Below, one piece after another: positions 42,818 through 51,400 of a DNA stretch of 64,000 nucleotides. Position 1 is the stretch's first letter. Each line of letters starts with the position of its first letter. The position numbers were made by a program, and so were the translations under genes. The stretch is from Falsochrobactrum tianjinense. GTDB taxonomy: Bacteria; Pseudomonadota; Alphaproteobacteria; Rhizobiales; Rhizobiaceae. The DNA lies in assembly GCF_019100495.1 (NCBI RefSeq), contig NZ_JAHRVA010000003.1, forward strand, positions 124,001-188,000. The letters are read 5' to 3'. Under the pieces are notes generated by a model that worked only from the letters and a program-made list of their open reading frames with translations, made no database searches and was not told the origin of the DNA.

Positions 42818-42851
42818 ACCGGGCGATCATTTTGTGTGGTGATCGCCCGGT
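42818..42851. terminator. Strong hairpin between the binding-protein gene and the LacI gene
   Basis: ACCGGGCGATCA (42818-42829) and TGATCGCCCGGT (42840-42851) form a perfect 12-base stem five bases beyond the stop codon of the binding protein. The T run (TTTTGTT) is on the plus-strand side, but the position suggests that it ends the minus-strand ABC operon. Confidence 0.65.
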
Positions 42852-42856
42852 TTTGT

Positions 42857-43648
42857 TCAGAGTGGCGGCAGTTGTCCGCGTTTTGTTGCAAACCATTTTT
42901 CCTGCAATGCCGGCAGTTTGCCATTGATCACATTTGTGAAGACAAAGGTGTTAACCCATTGCAGCAGGTTATGCTCTCCCATTGTCACACCGATATGCGC
43001 CGGCGACTGGCGGATTTCGAAGACCGGAGCAATCTCGATTTCGGGGCGATCCGTGCGCAGATTGGAGATGATGGCGCTGTTTTCAGCGAACATATCCGCT
43101 TGCCCCGCAAGATAGGCGGCCATGGCCCCCGGCACGTCGTCAAAACGCGCCAGCGTGGTACCCGAGGTAACATTGTCAGTCAGCCACAGATCCAGTGTTG
43201 TTCCGCGTGCGACGGCAATCGTATGCCCATCCAGAACCGAGATATCTTCCGATAGCCCTATCTCTGGCGAACCGAAGACCCCGAGCTGTACGGCTGTATA
43301 GGGCTGCGAGAACATAATCTGCTGTGCGCGCTCGGAGGTGGCGCCCATGGCGGCGATGATGATATCGGTCTGGTCAGACAAAAGATTGGGAATTCTGTTC
43401 GTGCCGGTGACTTGCACGATGTCGAGTTCGACGGAGAGTTCTTCCGCCAGAAGCTGCGCCACCTCGACGTCCAGACCTGTCGGCTTGCCGCTGGCATCGG
43501 TCATGCCCCATGGCGGCACATCCAGCAGAATGCCGACGCGGATTTTCCCTTCGTCGAGAATATCCTGCAATTTGTCGGCTTGCGCCACGGCTGGCGCAAG
43601 CAATGCTGCCGCTACGGTCAGCGAAGCAAGAAACGCTTTGATTCCCAT
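42857..43648 (-). CDS. Amino-acid ABC transporter substrate-binding protein
   Basis: The protein has 263 residues with a Sec signal (IKAFLASLTVAAALLAPAVA, cleavage before QADKL or DKL). The family 3 binding domain follows: KIRVGILLDVPPWGMTDASG, GLDVEVAQLLAEELSVELD, IIIAAMGATSERAQQIMFS. Last gene of the LacI-controlled transporter operon. The ligand is probably a polar or hydroxy amino acid consumed by the enzymes of the island. Confidence 0.92.
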   Translation of the reverse strand: MGIKAFLASLTVAAALLAPAVAQADKLQDILDEGKIRVGILLDVPPWGMTDASGKPTGLDVEVAQLLAEELSVELDIVQVTGTNRIPNLLSDQTDIIIAAMGATSERAQQIMFSQPYTAVQLGVFGSPEIGLSEDISVLDGHTIAVARGTTLDLWLTDNVTSGTTLARFDDVPGAMAAYLAGQADMFAENSAIISNLRTDRPEIEIAPVFEIRQSPAHIGVTMGEHNLLQWVNTFVFTNVINGKLPALQEKWFATKRGQLPPL

Positions 43649-43678
43649 TTGCTCTCTCCCTTGTTAAATGTTGAACAG

Positions 43679-44410
43679 TTATTTTTGTGATGTCCGGATG
43701 AAGGCCTGCAATTCCGGCGTCTGCGGATTGCCAAATACCTGCTCTGGATGACCTTCCTCCCAGATACGGCCCTGATGCATAAAGACCACCTTGTTTGCGA
43801 CGTTACGGGCAAAAGTCATTTCATGCGTCACGAGAACCATGGTCATGCCCTGCCGCGCCATATCCTCCATGACCTTGAGCACTTCACCGACAAGCTCGGG
43901 GTCGAGCGCGGAGGTCACTTCATCAAACAACATCAATTCAGGTGCCATGGCCAGACAACGGGCGATGGCGACACGCTGCTGCTGCCCACCCGAAAGCTGT
44001 TCGGGCCACGCCTCGATCTTTTCCAGAAGCCCGACCTTCGCCAGACAGGCCTCGGCCAGTGGGCGCGCCTCTCCCTTGGAAACCTTGCCGGTGAGGACCG
44101 GCGCCAGCGTTACATTCTTGAGCACGTTCATATGGGGAAACAGGTTGAACTGCTGGAAAACGATCCCCACACGCTGGCGGTATTCGCGCAGGCCCGCCAT
44201 TCTGGCGCTGATGGCCTGTCCTGCCACCGTAATCGAACCACCTTGCGTTTCCTCAAGCCCGTTAATGCAGCGCAGCAATGTGGACTTGCCCGAGCCCGAG
44301 CGGCCTATAAGGGCGACGATATCGCCTTTTTCGACAATCAGCGTCACATCCTTGAGAACCTCTAGTGTACCAAAGGATTTGCGCAGGTTCTTGATCTCAA
44401 CGAGCGCCAT
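43679..44410 (-). CDS. Amino-acid ABC transporter ATP-binding protein
   Basis: The protein has 243 residues. Walker A is [18 protein letters not shown], the signature is LSGGQQQRVAIARCLAM, Walker B is [16 protein letters not shown] and the H-loop is VTHEMTFA. It pairs with the permeases upstream in the operon and overlaps the second permease gene by 14 bases. Confidence 0.95.
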   Translation of the reverse strand: MALVEIKNLRKSFGTLEVLKDVTLIVEKGDIVALIGRSGSGKSTLLRCINGLEETQGGSITVAGQAISARMAGLREYRQRVGIVFQQFNLFPHMNVLKNVTLAPVLTGKVSKGEARPLAEACLAKVGLLEKIEAWPEQLSGGQQQRVAIARCLAMAPELMLFDEVTSALDPELVGEVLKVMEDMARQGMTMVLVTHEMTFARNVANKVVFMHQGRIWEEGHPEQVFGNPQTPELQAFIRTSQK

Positions 44411-45047
44411 GCAGACGTGTCTCCAGTTTGCGCGACAAAAACGTCAGCGGGGAACAGATAGCGAAGTAGATCGCAGCTATGGTGATATAGACCGGAAGCG
44501 GTTGTAGCGTGGCTGCGGCGGACAATTGCCCGGCGCGGGTCAGTTCGATAAAGCCGACCACGGCCGCAAGCGAGGTGCCTTTGATGAGCTGGACAAGAAA
44601 GCCGACGCTTGCGGGCAGAGCAACCTTGAGCGCCTGCGGTGCGATAATATACGCGAATTGCTGCCACCGGCTCAGGCCCAGACAGGCCGCAGCCTCCCAT
44701 TGCGTTTTCTTGACCGCTTCGATGCCGCCGCGCCAGATTTCGCCCAGGAAAACGGCCGTATAGATCGTGAAGGCTGCCGTGACTGCCAGAAGCGGTGGCA
44801 GTCGGATGCCCAAAAAGACTGGCAGGCCGAAGTAAACGAACATGAGCAGGGCCAGCAGGGGCACGCCCTGCATGAGCTGGAGGATCAGAGCCGAGAACCA
44901 GCGTAGCGGCGCGAAGCGCGACACGCGCATCATCGCAAAGCCCAGCGCGAGCGGACCGCCAACCACCAAAGCCAGCAGGACTAGCAAAATGGTGTATTGG
45001 AAAGCGGTCGCAAAAGAGATGAGATCAATCATACCCAGGGAACGCAT
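44397..45047 (-). CDS. Amino-acid ABC transporter permease
   Basis: The protein has 216 residues of the HisM/GlnP type. Marks are LMQGVPLLALLMFVYFGLPV and an EAA-type loop KTQWEAAACLGLSRWQQFAY followed by APQALKVALP. It is ten bases downstream of the partner permease and overlaps the ATPase gene by 14. Confidence 0.92.
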   Translation of the reverse strand: MRSLGMIDLISFATAFQYTILLVLLALVVGGPLALGFAMMRVSRFAPLRWFSALILQLMQGVPLLALLMFVYFGLPVFLGIRLPPLLAVTAAFTIYTAVFLGEIWRGGIEAVKKTQWEAAACLGLSRWQQFAYIIAPQALKVALPASVGFLVQLIKGTSLAAVVGFIELTRAGQLSAAATLQPLPVYITIAAIYFAICSPLTFLSRKLETRLHGAR

Positions 45048-45057
45048 TGTTCTCTCC

Positions 45058-45726
45058 TCAGCGCGCTATTGGCCAGCGGAAAGCCAACTTTCCGAGGGCG
45101 AAGAAGAACAAACGAAACGCCAGTACCATCGCCACATAGATCCCCGAAATCAGGGCATAGACCTCGAAGCTGCGGAAGGTGCGGCTGTCGACGAAGGCGG
45201 CGGTATGGAACAGCTCCTCGGTTGAGATGAACGACGCGACCGAGGTTCCCAGCAACAGCAGAATGAACTGGCTCGTGAGTGAGGGATAGATATTGCGCAA
45301 GGCGGGCAAAAGCACGACATGGCCGAATACCTGCAAGCCGGTCAGTCCCAGGCAATGCCCGGCCTCAATCTGCGCCTTGGGGATCGAATTGAGTCCCGAA
45401 CGCACGATTTCTGCGACAAAAGCCGCAAAATAGAGCGTCAGCGCCACTACGGCCGCCTCGAATGGCGGCAGGCGCAGGCCGATCTGCGGCATGACGAAAA
45501 AGATTATGAATATCTGGAGCACCGGCGGGGTGTTGCGGATCAGTTCGATATAGGAACGGATCAACAGATTCACGGCGCGATTGCCGCGACCCATCAAAAG
45601 TGCACAGACAAGGCCGAGCAAAAGCCCGACCGCACCCGCCAGCAGCGCCAGCTTCAGGGTTACGAGGATGCCTTCGATGAAAGTGTCCTCATAACGCCAT
45701 AAGGGGCGGAAGTTCAAAGAAGCCAT
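45058..45726 (-). CDS. Amino-acid ABC transporter permease
   Basis: The protein has 222 residues from ATG 45726; a GTG three bases earlier is possible. Family marks are IELIRNTPPVLQIFIIFFVM and the EAA loop KAQIEAGHCLGLTGLQVFGH. It is now the first gene of the transporter operon. There is no good ribosome site before it, because the upstream bases are the relic of an aldolase-like gene that once preceded it. Expression may depend on what remains of that gene's leader. Confidence 0.9.
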   Translation of the reverse strand: MASLNFRPLWRYEDTFIEGILVTLKLALLAGAVGLLLGLVCALLMGRGNRAVNLLIRSYIELIRNTPPVLQIFIIFFVMPQIGLRLPPFEAAVVALTLYFAAFVAEIVRSGLNSIPKAQIEAGHCLGLTGLQVFGHVVLLPALRNIYPSLTSQFILLLLGTSVASFISTEELFHTAAFVDSRTFRSFEVYALISGIYVAMVLAFRLFFFALGKLAFRWPIAR

Positions 45727-45730
45727 CACA

Positions 45731-45833
45731 TTACCCGAAATGCGTCGGCGATACCGCCGTCTGCCCGGCCACGAACCAGAACCGCGCAGTGCGCGCGAGG
45801 ATGCGATATCCCAAAACTAAAAATATCGCCTAC
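45731..45833 (-). pseudogene. Relic of the 3' end of an aldolase-like gene
   Basis: On the minus strand the bases read VGDIFSFGISHP in frame and, after a shift, WFVAG...THFG and a stop. The intact gene at 37868-39139 ends with VGDIFSFGISHPC and WLFVAGDD...MHFG. Everything between this tail and the promoter has been deleted. It is followed immediately by the permease gene, as a small relic of that permease also follows the intact copy. Confidence 0.75.
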
Positions 45834-45849
45834 GGTAAGGGGTCTCGGC

Positions 45850-45965
45850 ATTTCTGTTCCTCCACTCCGTTCCATGCTTGGCTTCCCTTGAAATTTATTC
45901 TCGCACCCAGAATGATAACGTTAACATATTGTGGGCTTAATTATCCAACCGCGTCAAGCGCAATA
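45850..45965 (-). promoter_or_regulatory. Promoter copy for the ABC operon, duplicate of 39140-39265
   Basis: This stretch matches the promoter region of the aldolase-like gene, including TTCCATGCTTGGCTTCC against TTTCATCTGGCTTCC and the operator, up to GCGTCAAG at the far end. It now drives the permease operon. Confidence 0.65.
45913..45926. promoter_or_regulatory. LacI-type operator TGATAACGTTAACA
   Basis: Identical in its 14 bases to the site at 39215-39228, with matching flanks (CATATT, then TGGGCTT). It places the ABC transporter operon under the same repressor as the two enzyme genes and the M20 gene. Confidence 0.75.
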
Positions 45966-46064
45966 AAATACAAAAAGAAAAATTTAGTGAAACCGCCATT
46001 TATGACGCTGCATGGTTGTGTATGCCCGCTTGAAGAGTTCTACCCCCAACAAAGCTAGGTTTAT

Positions 46065-46395
46065 ATGACGATGAATTACGTAAACCACGGTAAAGGCGGT
46101 CTGAAAATATCGCGTCTGGCACTCGGATGTATGACCTATGGAGACCCCAAAGCCGGTACGCACGACGGGGCACTCGGACTGGACGATGCGCCCCTTTCAT
46201 TCGTCAGGTAATTGAAGCGGGTATCAATTTTTTCGATACTGAGAATGCCTTGTCGGCGGGAGCAAGCGAAGAGGTTATCGACCAATTGCTCAAAGAACAC
46301 GCCTCTGGCGAAGATGTGGTCATTACGACGAAAGTGTACTTTCCTGTCGGAAAAGGTGGTCTCAACCGCCGGGCCCGTCGCGCTAATCTCAGTTT
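46065..46395 (+). pseudogene. Aldo/keto reductase relic
   Basis: The frame from ATG 46065 codes MTMNYVNHGKGGLKISRLAL and GCMTYGDP, the start of an aldo/keto reductase, then stops. One base out of phase the protein continues from about 46190: PFIRQVIEAGINFFDTENAL, SAGASEEVIDQLLKEHAS and EDVVITTKVYFPVG. It ends abruptly near 46390, well short of the usual 320 or more residues. At least one frameshift and a 3' deletion are therefore present. It lies behind the duplicated promoter region, so the deletion may come from the same rearrangement. Confidence 0.8.
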
Positions 46396-46548
46396 GCTGC
46401 ATTGGCTGCGCTCTCACCGGTATCTGTACGTCTGCGAGAGCGTATTCCGTATTATCGCACGTCAGAGCATTTGTTGTGATTTCTTCGTATCTATTCTCAC
46501 TGTCCTTTGCCGTATTCTTCGGAAAAAGGCATTCAATAATTGCCATGC

Positions 46549-47454
46549 TCAGGAAATTGTTGAGATTTCCTCAATCAGCCAATCGCGAAAGAGCCGCAGC
46601 GCTGCGTTAGATTCAATATTCTCGTGGCTACAAATAAACTTGTAGGATTCTCGCGGCTGAAAATACTTTTCCGAGACAACGCTAAGGCTTCCACGCTGAA
46701 CGTCGCTTTCAACCAATGGGCGGTGAGAAAACCCAATGCCCTGACCGGAGCGAGCTGCGGCCAGAAGCGTGTGCTGGTCATCGAAGAATAGGTTTGAGTT
46801 TGCATTCTTATCTTCGAATCCGTGCTGAGAAATCCATCTTTTCCAGTCGTTCACGTCTCGGTAATGCAGCCGGGCGATGTCTGGATTCATGAGGATGTCT
46901 GTTGGGTTCGACACCCCTTCCAAGAAGGAGGGGCTGCAAACAGGCACCAGCTTCTCTCTGAGGATATCCACACTATAAACGCCAGAGGGTGGATGCAGGC
47001 AGTATTTGATCTGAGCGTCCTCACGTTCTTGAGCCATAGATTCAGTCTCAAGATTATTGAGGTGCAACTGAATGCCAGGATTCTGCTTCAGAAAATCCGA
47101 TATCCTGCTTGCTATAACTTCCATCGCAAAAAACGGACCTGCCCGAACGCGAAGAACCTGCGCCTTCTTATCTTGCCCTATCAAGGAAATAACTGCGCCC
47201 AGCTCATCGAATGTTCGACTGCATACTTCGGTCAATAAGGCGCCTTCGGCGGTAACTGACACGCCGCGAGGTCCCCGGACGAGCAATTGGCAGCCCAGTG
47301 CCTGCTCCAATAGTTTTATCTGGTGGCTTACCGCCCCCTGACTCACAGCCAGTTCCTCGGCGGCCGTGGTGAAGCTATGATAATGTGAAACAGCTTCAAA
47401 AGCCCGCAAGGCCTTCAAACTTGGAAGTTTTTTCCGTTCTATGCGTGAGGCCAT
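46549..47454 (-). CDS. LysR family transcriptional regulator (GcvA-like)
   Basis: The protein has 301 residues from ATG 47454 (MASRIERKKLPSLKALRAFE); in-frame codons further upstream are less likely. The helix-turn-helix is FTTAAEELAVSQGAVSHQIK with LLEQALGCQLLVRGPRGVSV, typical of the GcvA branch. The effector domain follows. It is divergent from the binding-protein gene at 47641, so it probably controls that gene and the downstream M81, racemase and acyltransferase genes. Confidence 0.9.
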   Translation of the reverse strand: MASRIERKKLPSLKALRAFEAVSHYHSFTTAAEELAVSQGAVSHQIKLLEQALGCQLLVRGPRGVSVTAEGALLTEVCSRTFDELGAVISLIGQDKKAQVLRVRAGPFFAMEVIASRISDFLKQNPGIQLHLNNLETESMAQEREDAQIKYCLHPPSGVYSVDILREKLVPVCSPSFLEGVSNPTDILMNPDIARLHYRDVNDWKRWISQHGFEDKNANSNLFFDDQHTLLAAARSGQGIGFSHRPLVESDVQRGSLSVVSEKYFQPRESYKFICSHENIESNAALRLFRDWLIEEISTIS

Positions 47455-47640
47455 GGACCTATGAATTTTTCTAATAATAATGAATAGATCTTTTGCATTG
47501 ATCGGCTTCCAGCGCAAGAATAATTGTCAATCAATAAAAAGCAGCCCTTAGGTCCCGGATATCATCTATCCCAATTGTGAATGATGCACATTTTCAGGGA
47601 AGACGAAGCTGGGTACGGGCGGATAACAGGAGAACAGAGC

Positions 47641-48435
47641 GTGTATAAGCAAATAAAAACTGGGGTTATTGCAGCAATTATCGCTGCTGTTGGCGCCTTT
47701 CCGGCCTACGCGGAAGAGATCCGCATGGGAGCAGAGGGGGCTTATGCACCGTTCAACTACCTTGATCCGAGTGGTCAGCTAAAAGGTTTTGATATCGATA
47801 TCGGCAATGCAATTTGTGAAAAATTGAAAGCTGACTGCGTGTGGAGCGCGAATGAATGGAGTGGCATCATTCCAGCGCTTCAGGCAAAGAAATTTGATGT
47901 CATGGCTTCTTCGATGGCTATTACTGAAGCCCGGATGCAGCAGGTCGATTTTTCAAAGCCGTACTATTACAACACAATGCGGTTTGTCGCATTGAAGGAT
48001 TTGGGACTCAAGGACGTGACGCCTGAAATTGCCAAGGGCAAGATCATCGGCACGCAAACCGGCTCGATTGCTTTTGATGCTCTACAGCAGTTCTTCCCGG
48101 ACAATGAAGTAAAGCTGTACCCCACATTGGGGGAAGCATTCCTGGATATTGAGAATGGGCGGATTGATCTTCTTCTGGAGTCCAAGTTTGCACTGAGCGA
48201 CTGGCTTTCCAAAGGCGGCGATTGTTGCGAATTTGTTGGCAGCGAATTTCTTCTCGACGGTACAGTGGGTGCCGGAATGGCCTTCCGCAAGGAAGATGAC
48301 GAGTTGAGAAATCGTGTAGATCAGGCACTGGATGAAATTATTCAGGATGGTAGCTACGATGAGATTCGCGCTCGTTACTTCGATTTTGATATAAGAACCA
48401 AGCCGAAGTTCGCCAGCGAAATTTTTGCGAAGTAA
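47641..48435 (+). CDS. Amino-acid ABC transporter substrate-binding protein without adjacent transporter
   Basis: The protein has 264 residues if GTG 47641 is the start; ACAGGAGAAC lies upstream and the result is a clean signal peptide (KTGVIAAIIAAVGAFPAYA, cleavage before EEI). The binding domain has EIRMGAEGAYAPFNYLDPSG, FDIDIGNAICEKLKADCVW and MASSMAITEARMQQVDFSKP, as in lysine/arginine/ornithine-binding proteins. No permease or ATPase gene is next to it. A strong terminator follows, so it may also be expressed alone at high level. Confidence 0.9.
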   Translation: MYKQIKTGVIAAIIAAVGAFPAYAEEIRMGAEGAYAPFNYLDPSGQLKGFDIDIGNAICEKLKADCVWSANEWSGIIPALQAKKFDVMASSMAITEARMQQVDFSKPYYYNTMRFVALKDLGLKDVTPEIAKGKIIGTQTGSIAFDALQQFFPDNEVKLYPTLGEAFLDIENGRIDLLLESKFALSDWLSKGGDCCEFVGSEFLLDGTVGAGMAFRKEDDELRNRVDQALDEIIQDGSYDEIRARYFDFDIRTKPKFASEIFAK

Positions 48436-48447
48436 TTTTGTTCAAGT

Positions 48448-48495
48448 TTGCACGTAGTTTGAATATTCTTACTTAAACTACGTGCAACATTTTTT
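48448..48495 (+). terminator. Rho-independent terminator
   Basis: TTGCACGTAGTTT (48448-48460) and AAACTACGTGCAA (48475-48487) form a perfect 13-base stem followed by CATTTTTT. It lies 12 bases after the binding-protein stop. It may limit read-through into the M81 gene. Confidence 0.9.
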
Positions 48496-48657
48496 GAGTT
48501 GCGGGTGTTCCGCCTCGCACTTTCACTTGTTCCCTGAAATGGTGCTGGCCTTAAAACGGTTCCAGGCATCATTGCTCGCGATTTTCCGGGTAAGTTTTCA
48601 TAGTTCGTATTCGGCCAATTTAAAATTATTCTTCCCCCGACAAAAGAAAGATCAAGC

Positions 48658-50166
48658 GTGTCCTATCGTGTTGCAATCATCGAGTTGATCAATGAAAGTA
48701 ATACCTTCACTCAGAACCGCACTAGTATCAGCGATTTTCGCGCGTCTCATTATTTTAAAGGTGATGAGATCCCTGCAAATTTTCGCGATACGGGCTCCGA
48801 AATAGGCGGGGCGATAAAAGTCGCGGAAGAAAAAGGATGGATGCCCGTCTATATCACCGCAGCTCATGCGGAGCCGAACGGGCCGGTGCTTGAGACGGCA
48901 CGCCTCGAAATCACCGAGGAATGTTTGAAGCGGCTGGAGGCAAGCGGGCCTTTTGACGGTATTTTTGTCGCGTTGCATGGCGCCATGGTGACGGAAACGG
49001 ATCAGGATGGCGACAGTCAGTTCCTGCGCGCAATCCGGTCTGTCGTTGGATACGATGTCCCCATCGCCATTACGCTCGATCTTCATGCAAATATATTCGA
49101 TGAGCTGGCTCATCTGGCGCAAATCGCTGTTTCATTCAGAACTTACCCTCACGTCGATATGAGAGAGGTTGGCATAGAGGCTTGTGAGTTGCTGGATCGA
49201 ACCATGAAAGGTGAAATAGCGCCTGCTTTGGCCATTGCCCGCCCGCCCATGCTGCTGGGCTGCGATGATGGGCGTACAACGGATAACGGCCCGATGTGCA
49301 GGCTGCTGGAAAGCGCCAGCCGCGAAATGCGGCAGCCCGGTCTTTTGAATATAGCGATCAATGCAGGCTTCACCGATGCCGATGTGTGGGCAGCGGGGCC
49401 GAGCGTTGTCGTGACTTTCGATAGTAAGAATTCTGATCAACAGGCCGCAACTCATGCCGCTGAGAATATCTGTGATGAAATATGGCTTTATAAGGATCAG
49501 TGGTCGCAACCAACGCCTCTAAATGAGTGTATACAAAAGCTAAAAGATGCACATGGCGCTGCTGGCACTATTGTTGTGGCGGATTTTTCTGACAATCCAG
49601 GATCTGGTGCATATAGCGACTGCACGGCCCTTATCGGGGCGATGCTGGATGCAGGTGTAACCAACGCGGCAGCGGGCGCACTTCTTGATCCTGAAGCGGT
49701 TGCCGAGATTTCTGCCAAGGAAGTTGGCGAAACTGTTACAGTGACGATCGGCGGCAAATCCGACCCTTCCATCGGGGGAGGGCCATTGACTGTAACGGGC
49801 CGCGTCATGTCGATCTGCGATGGTTCCTTCATCTTTGAAGGCCCGATGTTTACGGGGCTGCCAGGCACGACCGGAAAAAGCGTGTGCCTGCGCGTGGACG
49901 GGATTGATATTATGATCGTTTCGGAGCGAATGCAGATGCTTGACCAGAACATTTTCCGCGCCGTCGGTATCGAGCCCAAGGAAAAGTCCGTTCTGGCTGT
50001 TAAATCAATGCAGCATTTCAAGGGGGCTTTTGGCCCTGTTGCGTCACAGATTATCGTTACAGATGCGGGTGGGCTGAGTTCGCCTGACTTATCAAAACGA
50101 ACATACTCGCGGTTGAGACGCCCGGTATTCCCATTGGACAAACTCGCAGCCTTGACTGAATCCTGA
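48658..50166 (+). CDS. M81 family (MlrC-like) metallopeptidase
   Basis: The protein has 502 residues. Family marks are AIIELINESNTFTQN, GIFVALHGAMVTETDQDGDS, AITLDLHANIFDELA and SFRTYPHVDMREVG in the N-terminal catalytic half, and VVADFSDNPGSGAYSDCTAL at the start of the C-terminal half. MlrC is the last enzyme of microcystin breakdown in sphingomonads; most relatives act on unknown small peptides or amides. GTG 48658 is the likely start. It heads a run with the racemase-like and acyltransferase genes. Confidence 0.9.
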   Translation: MSYRVAIIELINESNTFTQNRTSISDFRASHYFKGDEIPANFRDTGSEIGGAIKVAEEKGWMPVYITAAHAEPNGPVLETARLEITEECLKRLEASGPFDGIFVALHGAMVTETDQDGDSQFLRAIRSVVGYDVPIAITLDLHANIFDELAHLAQIAVSFRTYPHVDMREVGIEACELLDRTMKGEIAPALAIARPPMLLGCDDGRTTDNGPMCRLLESASREMRQPGLLNIAINAGFTDADVWAAGPSVVVTFDSKNSDQQAATHAAENICDEIWLYKDQWSQPTPLNECIQKLKDAHGAAGTIVVADFSDNPGSGAYSDCTALIGAMLDAGVTNAAAGALLDPEAVAEISAKEVGETVTVTIGGKSDPSIGGGPLTVTGRVMSICDGSFIFEGPMFTGLPGTTGKSVCLRVDGIDIMIVSERMQMLDQNIFRAVGIEPKEKSVLAVKSMQHFKGAFGPVASQIIVTDAGGLSSPDLSKRTYSRLRRPVFPLDKLAALTES

Positions 50167-50266
50167 GTGCTGCTGATGTTGACAATTGCTGAATTGGCTG
50201 GCCCGATCATCAACTGATCCTACCCCGAATCTGACCGATAAATTATACTCACCGATGGAGTATCCG

Positions 50267-51400
50267 ATGAATACAGCTCCTATTTTTTCCGGATTAAAGA
50301 TCGAGGCTGCTGAAATACGCGTGATACGCTTGCCTTTGCTCACGCCTTTTGTGATCTCCACCGGAACAATGACTGAAAAGGTCATACCGATTCTCACTCT
50401 GCGGGCCGAGGGCCTCGAAGGCTATGCTGAAGGGGTAATGGACCCGTTACCCGATTATCTGGAAGAGACCATCTGCGGCTCACTTGATTTTCTGCGGGAA
50501 GTGATCCTTCCCCAGATTATCGGGAAGCGCTTCAACGGCCCGGCTGATCTTTCTGCAATTCTAGATCCGTGGCGGGGCCATAGAATGAGTAAGGCCATGG
50601 TCGAAATGGCCATCTGGGATTTGTGGGCGAAAGCACTGAATTTGCCGCTCAGCGTTGCTCTTGGGGGCGTCCGTGACACCGTGGATGTTGGCGTCAGCCT
50701 AGGTATTGCTGATGTTGCAACCACGATTGATCGTGTCGCAGCCTCGCTTGATGCCGGATACAAGCGCGTGAAGCTGAAAATCAAACGCGGTCATGACCTT
50801 GGTATGCTCCAGGCTGTGCGCGAGCGGTTCCCTGAAGCCAAGCTAACGGTTGATGCAAACACCGATTACAGGCTTTCTGATCTGCCCCTTCTCAAGGCGA
50901 TGGATGCTTTTGCGCTCGATTACATCGAACAACCCCTGGCTTTCGATGACATCACCGACCATGTTCATGTACAGGAGAAACTCCTGACTGCCATCTGCCT
51001 GGATGAAAGCATTCGGTCTTCTGTCGACGTGCGCAAAGCACTTGTCGCAGGTGCGTGCCGGGTTATTAACATCAAGGTCGGACGTGTCGGCGGACACAGC
51101 GCATCGCGTGCAATTCATGACGTATGTGCGGCTTTTGATGTGCCTGTCTGGTGTGGAGGAATGCTTGAGGCAGGTATCGGTCGAGCACATAATATTCATC
51201 TGTCCACGCTTGCGAACTTTACCAAACCAGGGGACACGTCATCTGCCAGCCGCTATTTTCCTCGCGACATCGTCAATGAGGCGCTTGAGGCCGTAGACGG
51301 CCAAATGGCCGTTCCTAAAAATGGCCCCGGCATCGGAGTAAGCATAAACCGCGAATTCCTCGATGCAGTCACAAACCACCGTGAGGAGTTGATCGCATGA
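50267..51400 (+). CDS. Enolase-superfamily racemase, N-succinylamino-acid racemase/OSBS-like
   Basis: The protein has 377 residues from ATG 50267, which has ATGGAG upstream. It is a muconate-lactonising-subgroup enzyme. The KxK acid/base pair is in RVKLKIKRG, metal ligands are the Asp in LTVDANTDYRL, the Glu in DYIEQPLAFDD and the Asp in ICLDESIRS, and the opposite lysine is in INIKVGRVGG. The C-terminal GGMLEAGIGRAHNIHLSTLA and PGDTSSASRYF are specific to the o-succinylbenzoate synthase/N-succinylamino-acid racemase group. No menaquinone genes are near, and the neighbour is an acyltransferase, so racemase is favoured. Overlaps the next gene by four bases. Confidence 0.85.
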   Translation: MNTAPIFSGLKIEAAEIRVIRLPLLTPFVISTGTMTEKVIPILTLRAEGLEGYAEGVMDPLPDYLEETICGSLDFLREVILPQIIGKRFNGPADLSAILDPWRGHRMSKAMVEMAIWDLWAKALNLPLSVALGGVRDTVDVGVSLGIADVATTIDRVAASLDAGYKRVKLKIKRGHDLGMLQAVRERFPEAKLTVDANTDYRLSDLPLLKAMDAFALDYIEQPLAFDDITDHVHVQEKLLTAICLDESIRSSVDVRKALVAGACRVINIKVGRVGGHSASRAIHDVCAAFDVPVWCGGMLEAGIGRAHNIHLSTLANFTKPGDTSSASRYFPRDIVNEALEAVDGQMAVPKNGPGIGVSINREFLDAVTNHREELIA

